Shown here: positions 11,746 to 21,813 of the stretch, one piece after another | Layout: each line of letters begins with the position of its first letter | Numbering within the stretch: the stretch's first letter is position 1 | NCBI RefSeq assembly: GCF_001653235.2 | Contig: NC_035796.1 | Location: forward strand, 2,108,001-2,172,000 | Direction: 5' to 3' | Length of the DNA stretch: 64,000 bases | Source: Pochonia chlamydosporia 170 | Taxonomy: Eukaryota; Ascomycota; Sordariomycetes; Hypocreales; Clavicipitaceae | Notes under the pieces: model-generated | What the model saw: only the letters and a program-made list of their open reading frames with translations | Told to the model about the DNA's origin: nothing | The model's database searches: none | Program-made: the position numbers and the translations under genes

Positions 11746-12599
11746 CTACTCGTCCCGTTCTGCAGCGCTGCCCAACTGTTTTCCGTAGAACAACGCCCCA
11801 GACGCCCAGCTGCACAGTAATGACCCAGCATACATGCCCACAAGTATAGTCACCGGCCACTTTTGCCATTCTCTATCCCAATCCAACGGAATAGGAACCG
11901 CTCCTAACCAAGCCCCCACCACGGCGCCAACCAGCCCACCAAACGTTTCGTCCAGAGGAGCAGAAGCACCAGCTACAGCAACAAGAGTCGCCATTGATAC
12001 CCCTCGAGTAGAAGATAGGGAAGAGGGCGAGCAGCGAAAAGTGCGCTGAGCACAGAAGCGTGTGGGCGACGTGGTCAAGAAACGGAGCGCCAAATAGAAC
12101 AAAGAGAATGTACACGGCCGGCGTGGCGATTGCGGTTAGGAGTAAGGCGAGAATAGCAGTCTGGTTTCGATCAAACCCAAGTGTGTTAGCGTTATTCAAC
12201 AAGTTTGCCAGGGAACTTAAATCTTCCCGTAAAAAACAGCAGAACAAATTGCTTTCTTACCGAGATGGCGTTGGGCCCGTTCGCATCAACCTTCTTTTTC
12301 TCGCCCGGACGAGGCTTCTTCGACACCTTGGCGGTTTGCGAGCCAGCGACCGGTAAGCATGTAATTGCGTATGCAGTCTGAATGAGCGCGACGACTGGGA
12401 GCGCGAGCTGTAGAGTAGATACGGGTTCTGCGACGAGGGAGCCGAAACGTAGCCAGAGGACGCTCAGCAAAAGAACTGGCCGTGCCAGTGCGAGGCTTTT
12501 CGATACGGGGCTGTCGATGATGGGGACCGGAGTCAATGTGAGTTTGGTTTTCGTGTCGCCCCCTTGGGCGGACGGTTCTTTGACCAGCGTGGACGACAT
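11746..12599 (-). CDS. GPI11: GPI-anchor biosynthesis protein PIG-F/Gpi11, with apparent frameshift
   Basis: ER membrane protein that works with Gpi13 and Gpi7 in adding ethanolamine phosphate to GPI anchors. On the minus strand, exon 1 (12261-12599) encodes an N-terminal pair of hydrophobic stretches. A GT-AG intron (12161-12260) joins exon 2 at [11 protein letters not shown]. The PIG-F block follows, with [20 protein letters not shown] and, near the end, the hallmark [17 protein letters not shown]. Between FPIFYSRG and [14 protein letters not shown], around 11980-12003, the frame changes with no usable intron. The only GT-AG pair there would be 28 nt, too short. A one-base error in the GGGG run is one explanation; a genuinely broken gene is another. 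An upstream in-frame ATG at 12623 has a weaker context. About 250 aa if repaired. Confidence 0.82.
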
Positions 12600-13369
12600 G
12601 GTGACGGAGTCGATCAATGGCATCGTCTGGGTGGTCTATCGTGAGCAACAAAATTGAGGATTTGCTGAAAGCTTCAAGCTCCTACGGGCCGCAATTCGCG
12701 TAGTCACGTGATTTGAAGACATCAGACAGGCACTCAACTTCGGCTTCCTCTCCTGACAAAATCCAAGATTTGACAATTGTTTCTTCCGTTTTAGATGGAC
12801 AAAGTAATATGCAAACATGGTTGACCCTTTTATTACTTTGGTTCTGATCTTGTTTGCGAGGGTTTGGGCTTCACTTTCGATGAGTCTTGCCCACTTGAAA
12901 ACCGGTTCCAAATTGTGAAGTTGAACAAGCCTACAGCAAGGAAAACCACGAGTCTTCTCAGTTTCAGTAACGCATCTTATTTGCAGATGAGTTCAAGGAT
13001 ATCCAGGTCATGTTGTGGGAATTGGTACTTCAAAGAGTAACCCAGCGGTTCGCGGGGCTCACTGATTGGTCGCAATGCAGTCAACTCCGGGGTTCTTAAC
13101 CGCTGAATGGTGACAGAAACAAGACTAAAGCCGACATGCAGATGCAATGTTTCATAAAGAGGGAGCCAACTAGCCCGGCCGTCTAACAAGGCGAAGCAAG
13201 CGAACAGAATGAGGCGGCTGCCTTACCATACAGTGCTACCGTCCTCAACTTGCTGCTCTTCCCGCTCGCGGGTCGGGTTCGGAGTGCTGTTCTCGCAAAA
13301 TTCCATTCTATTCCGAGACTATGACTTCTACCATCTTTTTACGGTTATCAAATTCGCCGTGGGTGAAAC
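12600..13369. other. divergent promoter region, GPI11 / membrane protein
   Basis: Spacer between two divergent genes and should hold both promoters. No gene or clear element recognised. Some hydrophobic frames at its right end overlap the next gene in the wrong frame. Confidence 0.4.
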
Positions 13370-15106
13370 ATGGAAGACAAGAACTGTCCAAATCAGTTTC
13401 CCGGCTTTACCCACAATGGTGATTGCAATCTCATTTGTAAACCGACAGAATGGAAAGACATTATGCTCTTCTTTCTGGGTAATTATGGAGCTCACGCGGC
13501 TACAGTCATTGGGAAACCTGGACAAAGTACTCTGTCGTGGGCAATGAGTATATTGCTTGCGTTGTGCTTTCCTGGCGCTGGTGTTCTGACGGGAGTCCAA
13601 GCCATCTCCAGCTTGGCATGCTTTGCTCCCACGGAATTAACAAAAGCAACTCGTGCTGGTGCTCTATGCATGGTAATTAAACCAGACGAACTTGTCTTTG
13701 CTGAAGATGATGTTGAAGCCGTGGCATCTGTCCCTGTGGATCGACAAACTTCGGAACTGACTGGTTCTGAGGGAGATGAGAGGACACAAACGAATATTAT
13801 AGATGGTGCCCAAACAACCCAAGACGGTATGCCGCGTCGAGTCCTATACGATGAGCCACGAACGACACGAACAACAAGTTGCATTTGCAGGGATGGGATC
13901 TGTGTTTCTTGTGTCGAGAATAAGGCGAGAGACACAATAACAGTGGCACAAGCCGAGGTGAATGAAGGGTTTGATGGAAAAACAGATGAAAGTAAGATAG
14001 ACTTGAAAAAGATCTAGCGTCTCCAGAGCTACAAACTAACGTCAATTTTAGTATTCCCTCCTTACGTATCAATTACCCACGTCAATGGACTTTCACGACT
14101 ACCTAGCGGATACCGTCTACTGGTTTTACCAGAATGGGTGACTTTTGAGAACGATGTTGCAGATAACCAAGAAACTGGATTCAGAAATTGGGCGCGATAT
14201 ACATTTGTAGTGCCTTTTCAATCCAGAAACAGGACCATGGGCACAATATCTTCCAGCTATAACATACTCAAAATTTTGATATCCATCGGTCAGCTCATCT
14301 ATGCAGCAATAACGCTATACGACACAAGAGGCAACCAGATTGCAGTCTACGGATACGCAGCATTCGGGCTCACTGTTGCCCCGTACATCTGGATGTCTAT
14401 GGTGAATTTACTTGGAAACCTAATATGCCCACAGTACCCGACAATGTTCCTAGTCAACTCTCCCACGCTCGATGAACTCCGAGAAAAGATAAGACAAAAC
14501 GGCATGGTAGATAGATACACCCTTGATTCAACAGTGGGACGAATCAGCAAAGAGACCCAAGACCGTGTCATCCACTCGTACGGAACTGTTCTTCGAGGAG
14601 ACAACGCCGTGTCAATGGCTCTGGAGATGTTTCACAACGCCAACACTCGGGACAGGGTGCGAGTGATTGTGCGGGTTTACATCGCCTATGCCATTGCTGC
14701 TGTGCCCATTGTCATTGTCGGCGCCATCTCTTCGTTCAAATCTGGCAAGAGCAAACCTTATCAACGAGTTTGGACTATGCTTTGGCTCTGTTTGGGGCCT
14801 ATGGTTGGCACTGGGCTGGGCTCTATCTCCATGGCCTTTGTGGAATCCAGACCGGTTCTTTGGAGATCGGTCGGCGTCCGGCGGCAAGAACATCAGAGAA
14901 CAGAAGACAATGTAGCAGCTCAAGCACGTGCGGGTGAGAAAGCAGATGATGATCCTTGGTGGGAGAGGGACCTGAGTGGTTTTTTCAAGTTCTTCTCTGT
15001 TCTTTTGACCTTGTTCACTGTGATGTATATGATACCTGCGATTGGTGGCTTTGTGGTGGTTGGGAAGATGCTTAACGAGTATGGGACGTGCATGAAGACT
15101 GACTGA
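13370..15106 (+). CDS. seven-TM fungal membrane protein of unknown function
   Basis: Two exons, 13370-13991 and 14052-15106, join through a 60-nt GT-AG intron with a CTAAC branch site to give 558 aa. The ATG is preceded closely by an in-frame stop. The N-terminus is short and cysteine-containing (DCNLICKPTEW), followed by hydrophobic segments at about 30-48 and 58-88. A polar loop of about 130 residues carries CICRDGICVSC. Further membrane segments lie at about 265-290, 300-330, 405-430, 440-465 and 515-545. The architecture resembles an uncharacterised family I associate with ascomycetes, with a Cys-rich start, two helices, a long loop and a helical core. I cannot assign a substrate. It is probably at the plasma membrane, by inference from topology only. 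Confidence 0.8.
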
Positions 15107-15593
15107 ACGAGCAACTAAACTGTACATGGAGCTTTGGGTTTTAAAATATATAATGGAGGTGTAGTCCCAGCTGATTCAAGAACGTTTGGTGATTGTATAA
15201 CTTTAACTTTCGATATAAACCAAAACGGACTGCCGGTTAGTTTTTAATAAATTAAGCACTCTGCGAAACGACTGAAGTATCCTACTCATGAAAAAACAAT
15301 CCAGCCTTTTATAAACAGTCGAGTCCAAACAGCAAGGGAAAGGTTCACCGGCGTAGGGTAGGCTATGTCGGCGAAACTGCGGGAAATCCTGCCAGTGGTT
15401 CCTGGACCCACAATAATTGTCCAGCAATCTTGATGGAACATAGCTTCAACTTCGTCCAAACGCACACGTCTCTAAGCTACAGAGACGGGTTTCGCAGGCC
15501 TCAACAATGGCCTTGTAAGTACAATTCAATTCCAAAATACTCAATTGCCCACTCATATTCGAAAGTGCCCCCGTCTTGTAAAAAATATCAACC
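15107..15593. other. spacer before the PPR gene
   Basis: Spacer between two genes on the same strand, holding the 3' flank of the membrane protein and the promoter of the PPR gene. No reading frame worth calling. Confidence 0.45.
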
Positions 15594-18030
15594 ATGAGGG
15601 GGAACTTGGCCCGCCATGGTCGCCGTCTCCTGGTGTACCGTCCAACATCTGCGCCAGCATGTCTTTCGTATGCGAACCCTGCTCGACGACGACCGATAAC
15701 GCGACCTGTCGTGCGGAGAGCCTTTGAAAGAACGTTTTTGAATACCCTGTTTCAGAAGCCTCCGAGAGAAGTTCGACAACCCGAGTACGAGCCGGGATGG
15801 ATGCAAGTCATGGTGTGGAGGAGTCGAATGCTGGACAATCTGCGACCGCCGCCAAGGAGGGAGCTGATAGATGCTTTGAAGAAGCTCATGCAATCAAAAT
15901 TAAAGAGAGGGGTGCCACTAAATAGTACACAGGCTTTGCAATGCCGCCGATTGTTGGAGTACCTCGCGACCGCAAGTCAAAATGACCCGCAAGTGAAGGC
16001 TCTGTCCTCGGGTGATTTGGCAATAATACGAAAAGTTCTTCTTGATATTGCGCCTCAAGAAAGGACTGAAAATCACTTGGAATTTGCGAAATCGCTATAC
16101 GCCGTCTGGTCATCGGGGAATTATACGGGCAAACTTCGATCGCTTGAGCAGCAATGGTCCGATTTTATCAAGATGTTGTGCGAGTATGGCGGCTCCGAAG
16201 AAGCGCTCCATCTGTTGAGATCGAAGTGGAACGAACCGTCGTACTTTGTTTACTTCGTCAAAGAGGATCAGCTGCTGGCGTGTGTTGCCCGTGGCCTTGC
16301 GAGAGAGGGGAAAGAAAAGGAGCTCATCGGGCTGGTGAACTACGCAATGGGAAACGGTGTGCCCTACGATGCCGCCATTCAAGCAGTAATGGTTCAGTAT
16401 TTTGCAGACAAGAACAATATCACCGAGACCCAACACTGGTTTACTCAACCCACCAATCAGAAGTATCCTCAGGCGCAAGTGTACAGGGACATGGCCTCAT
16501 TTGCCAGAAGAAACAACCTCGAGGAATGGGCCGTGCCTCTGGTTCTCGAACTCGGTCAGTCACAACCGAGGCGCAAACACTGGGATGCCATACTTCAGTC
16601 TATCTTACTACTTGGAAAGGCTTTGGCTGAAGTAGATGCCATGATGGGGCACATGGTTGATGGCAATGGCCCTCTTTCTCCAACTATTGGGACCATCAAC
16701 GGTCTCCTGACAGTTGCAGTTGAGACTCAAGATCCCGAATTGGGTGATGATATACTTGTTTTATGTGCGGAGAAGGCATTGGCACCGAATGGGGAGACAT
16801 ACCTTCTTCTTCTGCGGTTACGGCTTGAGACCGGCGATCTCAAGGGCGCACAACGAGCATTCGAGCAAATCAAACATTTCGAACCATGGAGTAACGAACG
16901 GGCTAGTACCGACCTCTTTGACGATTTCCGTCGATCTTCGAATAAATATTTGACCGTGCTCTCACAGCAGGTGCCCCCGGATTTTAAGCTCATCCTTGCC
17001 ATCCTGGAAGCTCTTGAGGAGGAGCAAATGCTCTTGGAGCCCGAAACAGTAGCTGCTCTCTGTGTGAAGTTTTTGGAGAATGACCAGCATTTTGATGTCA
17101 TGGATTTGCTCTCACTTCACTCTTTTATGTACAGTGAGCAGCAACGGGAAGCAGTGCAGAAGGCGTTTGTGAGATTTTGTCTCGACAAAGGCACCAGTAC
17201 ATCGCGAGCATGGACCGCATACCAACTGCTCCAGCAATTCTTCCAGGATACTAGCTATGAACTTCGAATGAAGCTAATAGCAGCGTTTTTTGAGCGCAAA
17301 CGGCCCGACATGGCTTCCCATGTATTCGGGCACATGCGGCAGCATCGAAACAAATCATATCACCCTACTATGGACACATACATTCTATATCTCGAGGGGG
17401 TGGCGCAGAATCCTGATGTCGAAGGGCTGGTCATGATTCACAACATGCTGAAGATGGATACAACTATTCAGCCAAACACAAAGCTGTACACGGGATTGAT
17501 GCTGGCCTACACGGCTTGCGATAAGCCAAAGACTTCGCTAGACTTCTGGAATGAAATCACACAGTCCCGCGAGGGTCCATCCTATGCAAGTCTACAAGCC
17601 GTGTTTTGGGCGTTGGAGAAGAAGCCTGGCGGAGATAAACAGGCGCGAGAAATCTGGGAGAGGATTGAGCGAATGGATCTGGAAGTGCCGCCGGCTGTGT
17701 ATAATGCCTATGTGGGTGCTATTGCTGGCAGTGGCAATGAGAAGGAAGTGCGAGGACTAATTATGAATATGGCATCCTATGTCGGATCGGAGCCGGATTC
17801 AAATACGTGAGTTTACACAGCGGCTTACACACATGGAGACTAGTACTTACACATTAAACAGGCTGGCTATTGCGCACAACGCACTCCCTGGACAGGAACT
17901 ACAAGCAAGTTACCGCGACTGGGTGAAGAAAAAGTATGAGGCTACGTGGGCCGAGCTGGATAAAGCCGGCAGGCGACTCAACGAGTTTGGTCTTTGCCAA
18001 ATCAAGATCAAGCGGGTCATGCAGACATGA
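15594..18030 (+). CDS. mitochondrial pentatricopeptide-repeat-like protein
   Basis: Two exons, 15594-17806 and 17862-18030, with a 55-nt GT-AG intron, giving 793 aa. The first 45 residues are rich in Arg, Ser and Ala and nearly free of acidic residues, a typical mitochondrial presequence. The rest is alpha-helical with degenerate PPR-type repeats of about 35 residues; the clearest lie at about 585-720, around THPTM-like dTYILYLEGV, NTKLYTGLMLAYTACDKPKTS and PAVYNAYVGAIAGSG. Such proteins bind organellar RNA or assist respiratory-chain assembly. Length and targeting are compatible with the CIA84/complex-I-assembly type or a Pet309-like translation factor, but I cannot choose between them. It ends 206 bp before the convergent RSM18. 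Confidence 0.85.
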
Positions 18031-18236
18031 TCGTGTACAAAGAGGACAGAATAGATGGTTTGGACATTTGTATCTATACATGAAACGAGGCTTTAAGCTG
18101 TTGTACATATAGCGGGATAAGGAGAATAGAGACCTGGCGTCCAACGAGGTGCCTCAATCCTCAGTGGCATACGCTAGTCGTACCCTATTTCCGTTGTGCT
18201 TCCTTTGTGACATTTCCTTCCTGCATATTTCGCAAT

Positions 18237-18960
18237 TCATCTCCTTTCGGGGAAGAAAGAATCCCGAATCATCTCAGGATGATCATGAATCGTAGGATAG
18301 ATGCCCATCCCCTGAACCCGACGAATCATCTTGGCAACCTTGCGCTGGTTGACTGGCCGCAACCTCGTCCCAGCAGAGTGAACAATCTGCCCCGAAGAGG
18401 TGGTAAATTCCTGAATAAGAGAAAAATTCTGCACCAAACGTCAGCAATCGATCTCCAAGTCTCAAACTGGTCCAGAAACATCCACATACCTTGTACATAT
18501 CCAATGGCCGAATTCCCAACGCATCAACAATATCACTACTCCTCGGTGACCTCTTTCGCCACTTCTGCATCTCCACGGGACTCAGATCATGCGGCGAGTA
18601 CACATCGCCAGATTCCCACCTCCTCGGCATCTGCTTCAGGTAGTCGGCCGAGTTTTTGGAGTTCCTCAGCGCCTCGATGGACTCGAGTCTGCTCCGGTTC
18701 TGCTTGTCGGTGTAGCTCTTCATCATCTTGGCGGCCGCTTCGCCGGGGCGCATGTTGCGAGTAGGGGGGGCGCGCTTGTGTCGGTCGTTGCTGATGGAGA
18801 GGAGGTTGCTGCTGGAGGAGGGTGTCGGGGGTCGAGAAGCGTGAGGGGGGTGAGGAGCCTCGCGGGGAGGAGATGCGATTGCTGGTGTGGATGAGAATGC
18901 GCGGAGAATGGACCACGGGGATTGGGTGCGCACAGCGCACGAGGGGAGTCGTGGTGGCAT
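18237..18960 (-). CDS. RSM18: mitochondrial small-subunit ribosomal protein bS18m (Rsm18)
   Basis: Component of the mitochondrial 37S subunit. Two exons on the minus strand, 18490-18960 and 18237-18428, joined through a GT-AG intron, giving 220 aa. The N-terminus (MPPRLPSCAVRTQSPWSIL) looks like a mitochondrial presequence. The conserved block includes YSPHDLSPVEMQKWRKR, VDALGIRPLDMYKNFSLI, then TRLRPVNQRKVAKMIRR and a GIYPTIHDHPE end, the pattern of fungal S18 proteins. An in-frame ATG 19 codons upstream (19017) would add a Ser/Thr/Pro-rich extension. I prefer the downstream start because it opens directly on the presequence. Confidence 0.87.
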
Positions 18961-19264
18961 GGTTGGCGATGGTGGTGATGTGGTTGAAGTTGAGTCTGGA
19001 GGTTGAAAATACTCCATAGAGTGCTTTGCTGTTGCTGTGCTGGGGTGCTGCGTTCTGGTTGGTTGTGTGGACAGAATACCCCACTTAATTTTTTGATTTT
19101 CTCTGAGCACTTGCACGCTGCAACTCCAACCTCACAACAGACAATTCGCACCATCGTACGTCTGCGGATCGCAAATTCTTCCCACGACATTTCCTCTTAA
19201 AGAATTTGCCAGAAACGTTTGAGCACCGCGACCGAGTGCAGAACCTCACAACCCCCCTGCCACA
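18961..19264. promoter_or_regulatory. shared divergent promoter of RSM18 and IMP3
   Basis: Only 304 bp separate the two start codons (247 bp if the upstream RSM18 ATG is used). Both genes serve ribosome production, one in mitochondria and one in the nucleolus, so joint control is plausible. I see A/T tracts near 19086-19102 but no perfect known ribosome-biogenesis element. Confidence 0.55.
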
Positions 19265-19903
19265 ATGGTCCGCAAGCTCAAGTATCACGAGCAAAAGCTC
19301 CTCCGCAAAACCGACTTCATCACCTACAAATCCGACAATGACCACCGCGACAAAGCCGTCATCCGTCGCTACATGATTCAAAAACCCGAAGACTACCACA
19401 AATACAACAGACTCTGCGGTGTATGTTTTCCCCCGCCACGTCCTCATATGCTCTCAACCAAACCGCATACCCGAATAGCCTAAACGTTTTACTAATTCTA
19501 TCCCCAGTCCCTCAGACAACTAGCCCACCGACTTTCGCTGCTGCCCCCCGAAAACCCCACCCGTCGCAAACACGAAGAACTCCTCCTCAATAAACTCTAT
19601 GACATGGGCATCCTGTCCAGCAAGTCGAAGCTGTCGGCGGTCGAGAACAGTGTCACGGTTAGTGCTTTTGCGAGGAGACGATTGCCCGTTGTGATGACGC
19701 GGCTGCGCATGGCGGAGACAGTGCAGGCTGCGACAAAGATGATTGAGCAGGGGCATGTGCGTGTGGGTGTTGAGACGGTGACGGACCCGGCGTACTTGGT
19801 GACGAGGTCGACGGAGGACTTTGTGACGTGGTCGGTTGGAAGTAAGATTAAGAGGAATATTATGAAGTATAGGGATCAGTTGGATGATTTTGAGCTGTTG
19901 TAG
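19265..19903 (+). CDS. IMP3: U3 snoRNP protein Imp3
   Basis: Nucleolar protein of the SSU processome that helps U3 snoRNA pair with pre-rRNA for 18S maturation. Two exons, 19265-19420 and 19508-19903, joined by a GT-AG intron, giving 183 aa, the same length as I recall for yeast Imp3. The start [18 protein letters not shown] is nearly invariant in the family. The S4 RNA-binding domain lies at about residues 107-170 and contains [19 protein letters not shown] and EQGHVRVG. The end, [12 protein letters not shown], is also typical. The intron sits after RLCG. Start context is CACAATGG. Confidence 0.96.
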
Positions 19904-20755
19904 GGGATTGATACCATTGATTTTTGGGGGATTGGCATTATACGGCGTTTGGGCATTGGAGATTTGTATTCTCGGATGTAGGTTTCATGATTGGTGAATC
20001 AGACTGCGGAATATAAGCTAGGCTGGTATTTTCCTTGATTGTCATGCGGGTGTGAGTTGTGCGAGTGATTCATGGAGTGGGCGCATCAATTCATTGTTAT
20101 CCGAGCTTCCAAACAGGGAATTATCAGACATTGTTGGGCCAACTGGGCGAATTATTCACCTCCTTTGGTGCTGCCTTGCCGACTCCCAGGTGCGGCGCTC
20201 GAGCCACCAGCATCTTAATCCCAATCATTGCAGTCAAACGCAATAATTTGTGATCAAGCATGTGTTCATCTATCAAATAGCTACAACACTTAAGAGTACA
20301 ACAAGATCTCATGTTAAACCAACTTCGCCCAAATTATATCCTCTTCAATCTTCTGCAACTCGGATGGCGGTGGACCCCGACAGCGGCGTTCCCGGCCCCA
20401 CTCTTCGGACGCTCGCACCACCACATTGGCTGAACCTCCAGATGTCCCCTCCTGCCCCTGCACACGAAGTTCCCCAGCGGCCAGCTTATCCCCGTTTAGG
20501 CGTCCCTTTCTCATGTCACACCAAATCGAGACGCACCAACCGCTCGAGCTCGAGCTGCCAAGGGCGTGCAGCTGTCGTCACATATAAATCGGCCGACCAG
20601 ACGCAAGCAAAGCTCCAGCCCGGCAAGCACCTGACTTGTCGTATAAAAGCCGACTTCTTCACTCACACTCCCAACTCTCCCCTCTATTTTATCCCGTATC
20701 CAATTCCCATGTATTACCCTCACACCCTGTCTGTCCCTCCTTCCAAACATTCACC
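19904..20755. other. promoter and leader of the methyltransferase gene
   Basis: The left part is the 3' flank of IMP3. The right part has a TATA box and a strongly C/T-rich leader from about 20650 to the ATG, as in highly expressed fungal genes. No gene seen. Confidence 0.5.
20642..20649 (+). promoter_or_regulatory. TATA box (TATAAAAG)
   Basis: Perfect TATAAAAG 107 nt before the methyltransferase start codon, followed by a pyrimidine-rich leader. Confidence 0.6.
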
Positions 20756-21702
20756 ATGTCTCCTTTTGCCAACATCCAAAACCTATTCATGCACCTCATG
20801 GAGCCTTGGTTCATGATCGCCGCATCAGCGACCTACATCCCCCAAACAATCATCGGCCTCATATCCACCGGCAATTACAGCAGACTCTTCTCCCCCTCCG
20901 CTTTTGGGGAAGAGTTATTCGGCAACTTCTGGGTAACAATGGGGCCGCAGGCCAAAGCCGGCGCAGAACAAGTCGTCGTCCCTCTCCTGGAGGGCAAAGT
21001 ATCCGGCGGCAAAGTCCACGACCATGTTGTGTCGACGCCTGTTCATGGCACGGTTCTCGAGGTCGGTGCCGGGAGCGGCATGTGGGCGGACATTCTTGCT
21101 CGGATCCACGAGTCTTCCGCCGTGAGCGACGGCCTGAGAAGCAGAAAGGGCAAAGGGGGCATCACCAAGATTTATGGCGTGGAGCCGAATCCCATTTCGG
21201 CGGCCACGCTGAGGACCCGCGTCAACGAGGTTGGGCTGGGGGACTTGTACGAGGTTGTGCCCGTGGGGATTGAGGATGTCGGCGATCCGACCAAGTGGGA
21301 CGGGAGGATTGAGCCCGGCAGCGTGGACTGCATCGTGGGCATTCGGTGCATGTGTAGTATTCCTGATCCGGAGGTGAATATTCAGCATTTGTATAAGCTG
21401 TTGAAGCCCGGGGGTTCGTGGTACGTCTTTGAGCATGTGAAGACGACGAAGGGGTTTCCCGTGATGCCTCTTTATCAGCGTAAGTTTTGTTGGTTTTTCA
21501 TGGTGGTGGTTTTTGGCTAACTTTGGATGTAGGCTTTGCGAATCTTATTTGGATGTTCTTTATGGGCTCGTGTCGGATTTGCAGACCTACTGATCAGACG
21601 CTTCGCAATGTTGGGGAGTGGAAGAATTTTGACTTGACTGCTTCGCCGGATGAGCCTCCCTATGCGGTTCTCCCGCATGTTATTGGCGTCTTGACTAAAT
21701 GA
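20756..21702 (+). CDS. class I SAM-dependent methyltransferase
   Basis: Two exons, 20756-21479 and 21533-21702, with a 53-nt GT-AG intron and a GCTAAC branch site, giving 297 aa. A hydrophobic N-terminal segment (about residues 12-38) may anchor or associate with membranes. Motif I is LEVGAGSG at 101-108. The acidic loop after motif II contains YGVEPN, and a later motif is LLKPGGSWYVFEHV. The layout (N-terminal helix, then a Methyltransf_11 domain and a cysteine-containing C-terminus with RICRPTDQT) resembles METTL7-type proteins. The substrate is unknown. It ends 111 bp from the convergent SNF2 gene. Confidence 0.88.
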
Positions 21703-21813
21703 GGGGGCGGCACATGGCTACACACGAATTCATGAAAAGAATTGCGACGCGGTAACGAGTCAATGTCATTCAAAAAAGGGGTATCTCAAGTACATAAACA
21801 TGCTCTAAAACGC

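Noticed and set aside
11973..11999. 28-nt GT-AG intron to repair GPI11
   Set aside because: Much shorter than any other intron in the window and below the usual minimum for fungal introns; a frameshift is more likely.
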